NCBI RefSeq assembly: GCF_030622045.1
Contig: NZ_CP130886.1
Span: 310,001 to 374,000 of the forward strand
Source of the DNA: Planctellipticum variicoloris
Lineage (GTDB): Bacteria > Planctomycetota > Planctomycetia > Planctomycetales > Planctomycetaceae
Direction of reading: 5' to 3'
DNA: 64,000 bases
Part shown: positions 61,180 through 64,000 of the stretch, piece by piece
Layout of the letters: each line of letters opens with the position of its first letter
How positions within the stretch are numbered: the first letter of the stretch is position 1
Notes under the pieces: model-generated
Database searches by the model: none
The model's input: only the letters and a program-made list of their open reading frames with translations
Told to the model about the DNA's origin: nothing
Made by a program: the position numbers and the translations under genes

Positions 61180-62637
61180 CTACTCCGCCAGCCCCTTCGC
61201 AAACGCCTCCACCGGCAGATCCTGTCCGCTGAGCGACTTGAACAGGTCCCCCAGATAGTCCGCAAACACCGCCGACGGCTCAATCAGCCGACAGCTTCGG
61301 TCGCGCGCCTCCGACGTCAGCGGCGAATCCGCCGGAAACTGAATCAGATCCAGCACCGTCATGTCCGGACGCAACAGCGACGGATTGACCGGCTGCCGCC
61401 GGCTGGCGTGATCGAGACTCCCCGTCGTCAGGACCACCACGTCAAACAGCGTGTCGTAGAGCTGGGCGGGCGGAATGAAACGCGTCCCCGTCTGGCGGGC
61501 GATCGCCTGCCCCTCCTGCTCGTCCCCGGCGCACACGCTGACCATCCCGCTCCGCTTCTGAATCCCCAACGCAATCGAATGCGCCAGTCCGCCGCCGCCA
61601 ACAATTACTGCATTCCGTCGATCCAACGGCCGCTCCCCCGACGTCGTCTTCCCCAGCCGCTCCTCCAGCGCACGCAACGCCGTCTTCCAGATCAGGTTGT
61701 GCCCGTGCCAGCCATCCGCCTGCTTGACCAGCAGATCCGTGAAGTTCGCCTGCGTCCCGATCTCGTCCCGCTGCACGGCCAGCCCCGCCAGCTTTCGCCC
61801 CGTATCGCCCGTGGCGACGACCGCCGGGATCTTCAAAATCTCCAGCATCTTGGGAAGCTGGTCCAGCGATCGGACATCAAACGGCAGGCAGCGCGTATTG
61901 AGCTTCAGCGCATCAAACCCCGCATTGAACACCTTCGCCGTCATCACCTCGGCTTCGCCGAAACCCGCCAGACCAATGAACCGCGTCTTCGGCCCGACCT
62001 CCCGCCAACGGTAAATATCGTCCAGCTCACCCACCGTCGGCTGTCCGGGAAACGCCTCCATCCCCTTTTCCAGCGCCGCATAAATCCACGGCGAACCGTA
62101 TTTCCGACCCAGCAGCGAAAAACTCAGCCCGCATCGGCCCAGCCCCAGGCCCACGATCGGCACAGACCGCTTCTGGCTCACCGCCGCCAATAACGGCCAT
62201 GCCGCTTCCAGCGTCTCCGTCGGCCACGTGAACTTGATTACGTCCGCCTGCGCCGACACCGCCTCGTCGAACACCTCGTCCACGTTTCCCAGCGGTCGAC
62301 CGAGACTCGTATAGCTGATGACCCGCTGCGTCTTGCCGAACCGCGGAATCCGCCGGGCAATGTCCAGATCCAGTTCCACGTACGCCGGCCCCGCCAGAAT
62401 CGCCTGCCGCAACAGCCCCTGCCGCTCGTCTTCCGTCCCCTGGAACTGCCCCCCGTCCGCCGCCCGGCGGCACGAAACCAGCACCGGCTTCTTCGCCCCC
62501 TCCAGCATCTCCTTGACGTCCGGCTCCTTGATCAGCCGGTCCAGACAAACTTCGATCAGATCGCATTGTCGCGATGCGTTCAGGATGTCGACCTTGGCAA
62601 GCTGACGCGATTCCGGCGTAACTGAAATGCAGATCAT
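61180..62637 (-). CDS. AroD/AroE fusion-like protein with missing catalytic residues
   Basis: ATG 62637 gives 485 residues. Residues about 1-215 have the type I 3-dehydroquinate dehydratase barrel: 'MICISVTPESRQL', Glu29, 'SCRR' and the Schiff-base lysine in 'ADVIKFTW' (Lys125). The expected catalytic histidine position reads 'VISYTSLG' (Thr110). The second half (about 225-485) follows the shikimate dehydrogenase layout with the nucleotide fold 'AVIVGGGGLAHSIALGIQ'. The shikimate-binding SxS and NVTxPxK motifs are replaced ('FIGLAGFGEAEV', 'AVVATGDTGRK'), and 'GHNLIWKTAL' lacks the NTD aspartate. It may be degenerate or repurposed; comparison was by eye. Confidence 0.8.
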   Translation of the reverse strand: MICISVTPESRQLAKVDILNASRQCDLIEVCLDRLIKEPDVKEMLEGAKKPVLVSCRRAADGGQFQGTEDERQGLLRQAILAGPAYVELDLDIARRIPRFGKTQRVISYTSLGRPLGNVDEVFDEAVSAQADVIKFTWPTETLEAAWPLLAAVSQKRSVPIVGLGLGRCGLSFSLLGRKYGSPWIYAALEKGMEAFPGQPTVGELDDIYRWREVGPKTRFIGLAGFGEAEVMTAKVFNAGFDALKLNTRCLPFDVRSLDQLPKMLEILKIPAVVATGDTGRKLAGLAVQRDEIGTQANFTDLLVKQADGWHGHNLIWKTALRALEERLGKTTSGERPLDRRNAVIVGGGGLAHSIALGIQKRSGMVSVCAGDEQEGQAIARQTGTRFIPPAQLYDTLFDVVVLTTGSLDHASRRQPVNPSLLRPDMTVLDLIQFPADSPLTSEARDRSCRLIEPSAVFADYLGDLFKSLSGQDLPVEAFAKGLAE

Positions 62638-62825
62638 GTCGGCAACCCGGCAAAAGATGGGAAAGACGAGATGCCGCCAGTGTAGCCGCCCGGCAGCCGC
62701 AAGGGCAAAGATCACTTCCTCGCCGCACCCCAGGCCACGCCGGGAACCCGTTTGAGCGCTGACACACGCCGCAGAACCTGATATCTCTACACCCCGCAAA
62801 TTCAAGCCGGGGAGGGAGCGACGGG

Positions 62826-63944
62826 ATGGCAGTGCCGATTTCGCAGATGTGGACCGTGGCGTCGTACGTCCTTCGACAACGCCTCCAGGGCCGGAAACGC
62901 TACCCCCTCGTCCTGATGCTCGAACCCCTCTTCCGCTGCAATCTCGCCTGCGCAGGCTGCGGAAAAATCCAGTACCCCGCCGACATCCTCCGCAAAAACC
63001 TTACACCCGAACAGTGTTTCAAAGCCGTCGACGAGTGCGGCGCCCCGATGGTCTCCATCCCGGGCGGCGAACCGCTCCTCCACCCCCAGATCGACGAAAT
63101 CGTCGCAGGCCTCGTCGCCCGCAAAAAGTTCATCTACCTCTGCACCAACGCCATCCTCCTCGAAAAGCACATCCACCGCTTCAAGCCCTCTAAGTACCTC
63201 TCATTCTCGATCCACCTCGACGGCCCCCGCGAAGAACACGACTTCGCCGTCTGCCGCGAAGGGGTCTATGACATCGCCATCTCCGCGATCAAAACCGCCG
63301 TCAGCAAAGGCTTCCGCGTCACCACCAACACCACCGTCTATAACAACGGCGACCCCGAATCGATGCGGAAGATGTTCGACACCCTCATGGACCTCGGCGT
63401 CGAAGGGATGATGGTCTCTCCCGGCTACGCCTACGAGAAAGCCCCCGACCAGGACCTCTTCCTCCAGCACAAGCAGACGACGCGTCTGTTTCAAAAGATG
63501 CTCGGCAACCCGAAACGCCGCTGGAAGTTCAACCTCTCCCCTCTCTTCATGGAGTTCCTGCAGGGGAAGTGGGACCTCGAATGCACCCCCTGGGGCACCC
63601 CCACCTACAACCTCTTCGGCTGGCAGAAACCCTGCTACCTCCTCAACGAAGGCACCTGCGAGACCTTCCAGGAGCTCATGGAAACCACCGACTGGCCCAG
63701 TTACGGCAAGGCCAGCGGCAACTCCAAGTGCGCCGACTGCATGGTCCACTGCGGCTACGAACCCACCGCCGTCGCCGAAACCTTCAACACCTGGAAAGGC
63801 TTCGCCCGCGTCGCCTGGACCACCCTCTTCGGCCCCGGCCGCACCACCATCGACCCTGACCCCGCTCCGCTCCAACCTGCTCCGACAGAGCCGGAGCAAG
63901 GCGACCGCCCTGTGCAGATCCGGCTGCCGGTGCTGAAATCGTGA
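62826..63944 (+). CDS. hpnH: Adenosyl-hopene transferase (radical SAM)
   Basis: At 372 residues this fits HpnH, which adds an adenosyl group to diploptene, the first step of hopanoid side-chain synthesis. The radical-SAM cluster cysteines are Cys38, Cys42 and Cys45 in 'RCNLACAGC'. Further family landmarks are '[16 protein letters not shown]', '[19 protein letters not shown]', '[15 protein letters not shown]', '[20 protein letters not shown]' and the C-terminal '[15 protein letters not shown]', which may hold a second cluster. No squalene-hopene cyclase is in the window. Confidence 0.96.
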   Translation: MAVPISQMWTVASYVLRQRLQGRKRYPLVLMLEPLFRCNLACAGCGKIQYPADILRKNLTPEQCFKAVDECGAPMVSIPGGEPLLHPQIDEIVAGLVARKKFIYLCTNAILLEKHIHRFKPSKYLSFSIHLDGPREEHDFAVCREGVYDIAISAIKTAVSKGFRVTTNTTVYNNGDPESMRKMFDTLMDLGVEGMMVSPGYAYEKAPDQDLFLQHKQTTRLFQKMLGNPKRRWKFNLSPLFMEFLQGKWDLECTPWGTPTYNLFGWQKPCYLLNEGTCETFQELMETTDWPSYGKASGNSKCADCMVHCGYEPTAVAETFNTWKGFARVAWTTLFGPGRTTIDPDPAPLQPAPTEPEQGDRPVQIRLPVLKS

Positions 63945-63945
63945 G

Positions 63946-63981
63946 ATCGTCGATCGTTTATGGTTGATCGTTGATCGTTAA
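63946..63981 (+). repeat. Short GATCGT repeat
   Basis: The hexamer GATCGT and near copies occur four times in about 36 bp right after hpnH. It looks like intergenic filler and has no clear function. Confidence 0.5.
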
Positions 63982-64000
63982 GACTCGCAGCCGACTCGAA

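Overview
The window is a GC-rich, gene-dense bacterial chromosome segment that almost certainly comes from a planctomycete of the order Planctomycetales. The markers are family types concentrated in that phylum: a fused DUF1549/DUF1553 protein with planctomycete-type c-heme motifs (36316-39423), three DUF1501 proteins, an ECF sigma factor paired with a membrane Ser/Thr kinase, many signal-peptide proteins of unknown function, and cell-wall genes without ftsZ. No phage, plasmid, CRISPR array or rRNA operon is visible.

Layout. 1-6.0 kb: the start of a WD40 protein (minus), two small orphan-domain proteins, an ECF sigma factor with a kinase/TPR protein, a strong bidirectional terminator, the initiator tRNA and a secreted HExxH protein. 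6.5-12.7 kb: a hypothetical protein, RNase PH, a secreted protein with SPOR-like repeats, a MoxR ATPase, a bestrophin-like channel and a PSP1-domain protein. 13.1-16.3 kb: a B12-dependent ribonucleotide reductase (nrdJ) with a promoter, a NrdR-box-like pair and a structured leader. 16.6-18.7 kb: a DUF486 transporter-like protein, two cysteine-rich exported proteins (one an unusual tandem metallothionein-like protein) and a cysteine-less FmdB-like protein. 18.7-27.1 kb: a DUF1501 protein, tRNA-Leu, a serine beta-lactamase-like hydrolase, an oxidoreductase, a lipoprotein, a coiled-coil protein, a 2-hydroxyacid dehydrogenase and a sugar-nucleotide epimerase.

27.5-33.5 kb: mraY-ftsW-murG followed by an NAD-dependent epimerase, rhomboid protease and Maf, a reduced version of the division/cell-wall cluster. 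33.5-40.9 kb: a BON-like protein, then DUF1501, a nucleotidyltransferase and the large cytochrome/DUF1549/DUF1553 protein, then a lipoprotein aldose epimerase. 41-46 kb: DUF3467, a large exported repeat protein, a small XRE regulator and a DUF1501 protein. 46.2-50.2 kb is the most accessory part: a DUF433/DUF5615 pair, an IS630 transposase remnant, a poly(ADP-ribose) glycohydrolase-like protein, a secreted LTxxQ-like protein, an acetyltransferase remnant and an inverted pair of REP-like repeats. 50.25-55.8 kb: prkA (yeaG), a Uma2-type nuclease-fold gene, DUF444 (yeaH) and SpoVR (ycgB), a known stress module with one extra gene inside it. 56-64 kb: a 44-residue membrane protein, a sialate O-acetylesterase, a DUF4239-like membrane protein, a metallophosphoesterase, an exported glutathione peroxidase, an AroD/AroE fusion that lacks several expected catalytic residues, and a radical-SAM HpnH for hopanoid side-chain synthesis.

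Family names come from recognising motifs and overall sequence by eye; no search was run. Starts were often moved inward from the longest reading frame when a Shine-Dalgarno-like sequence, a signal peptide or an overlap with a neighbour argued for it.
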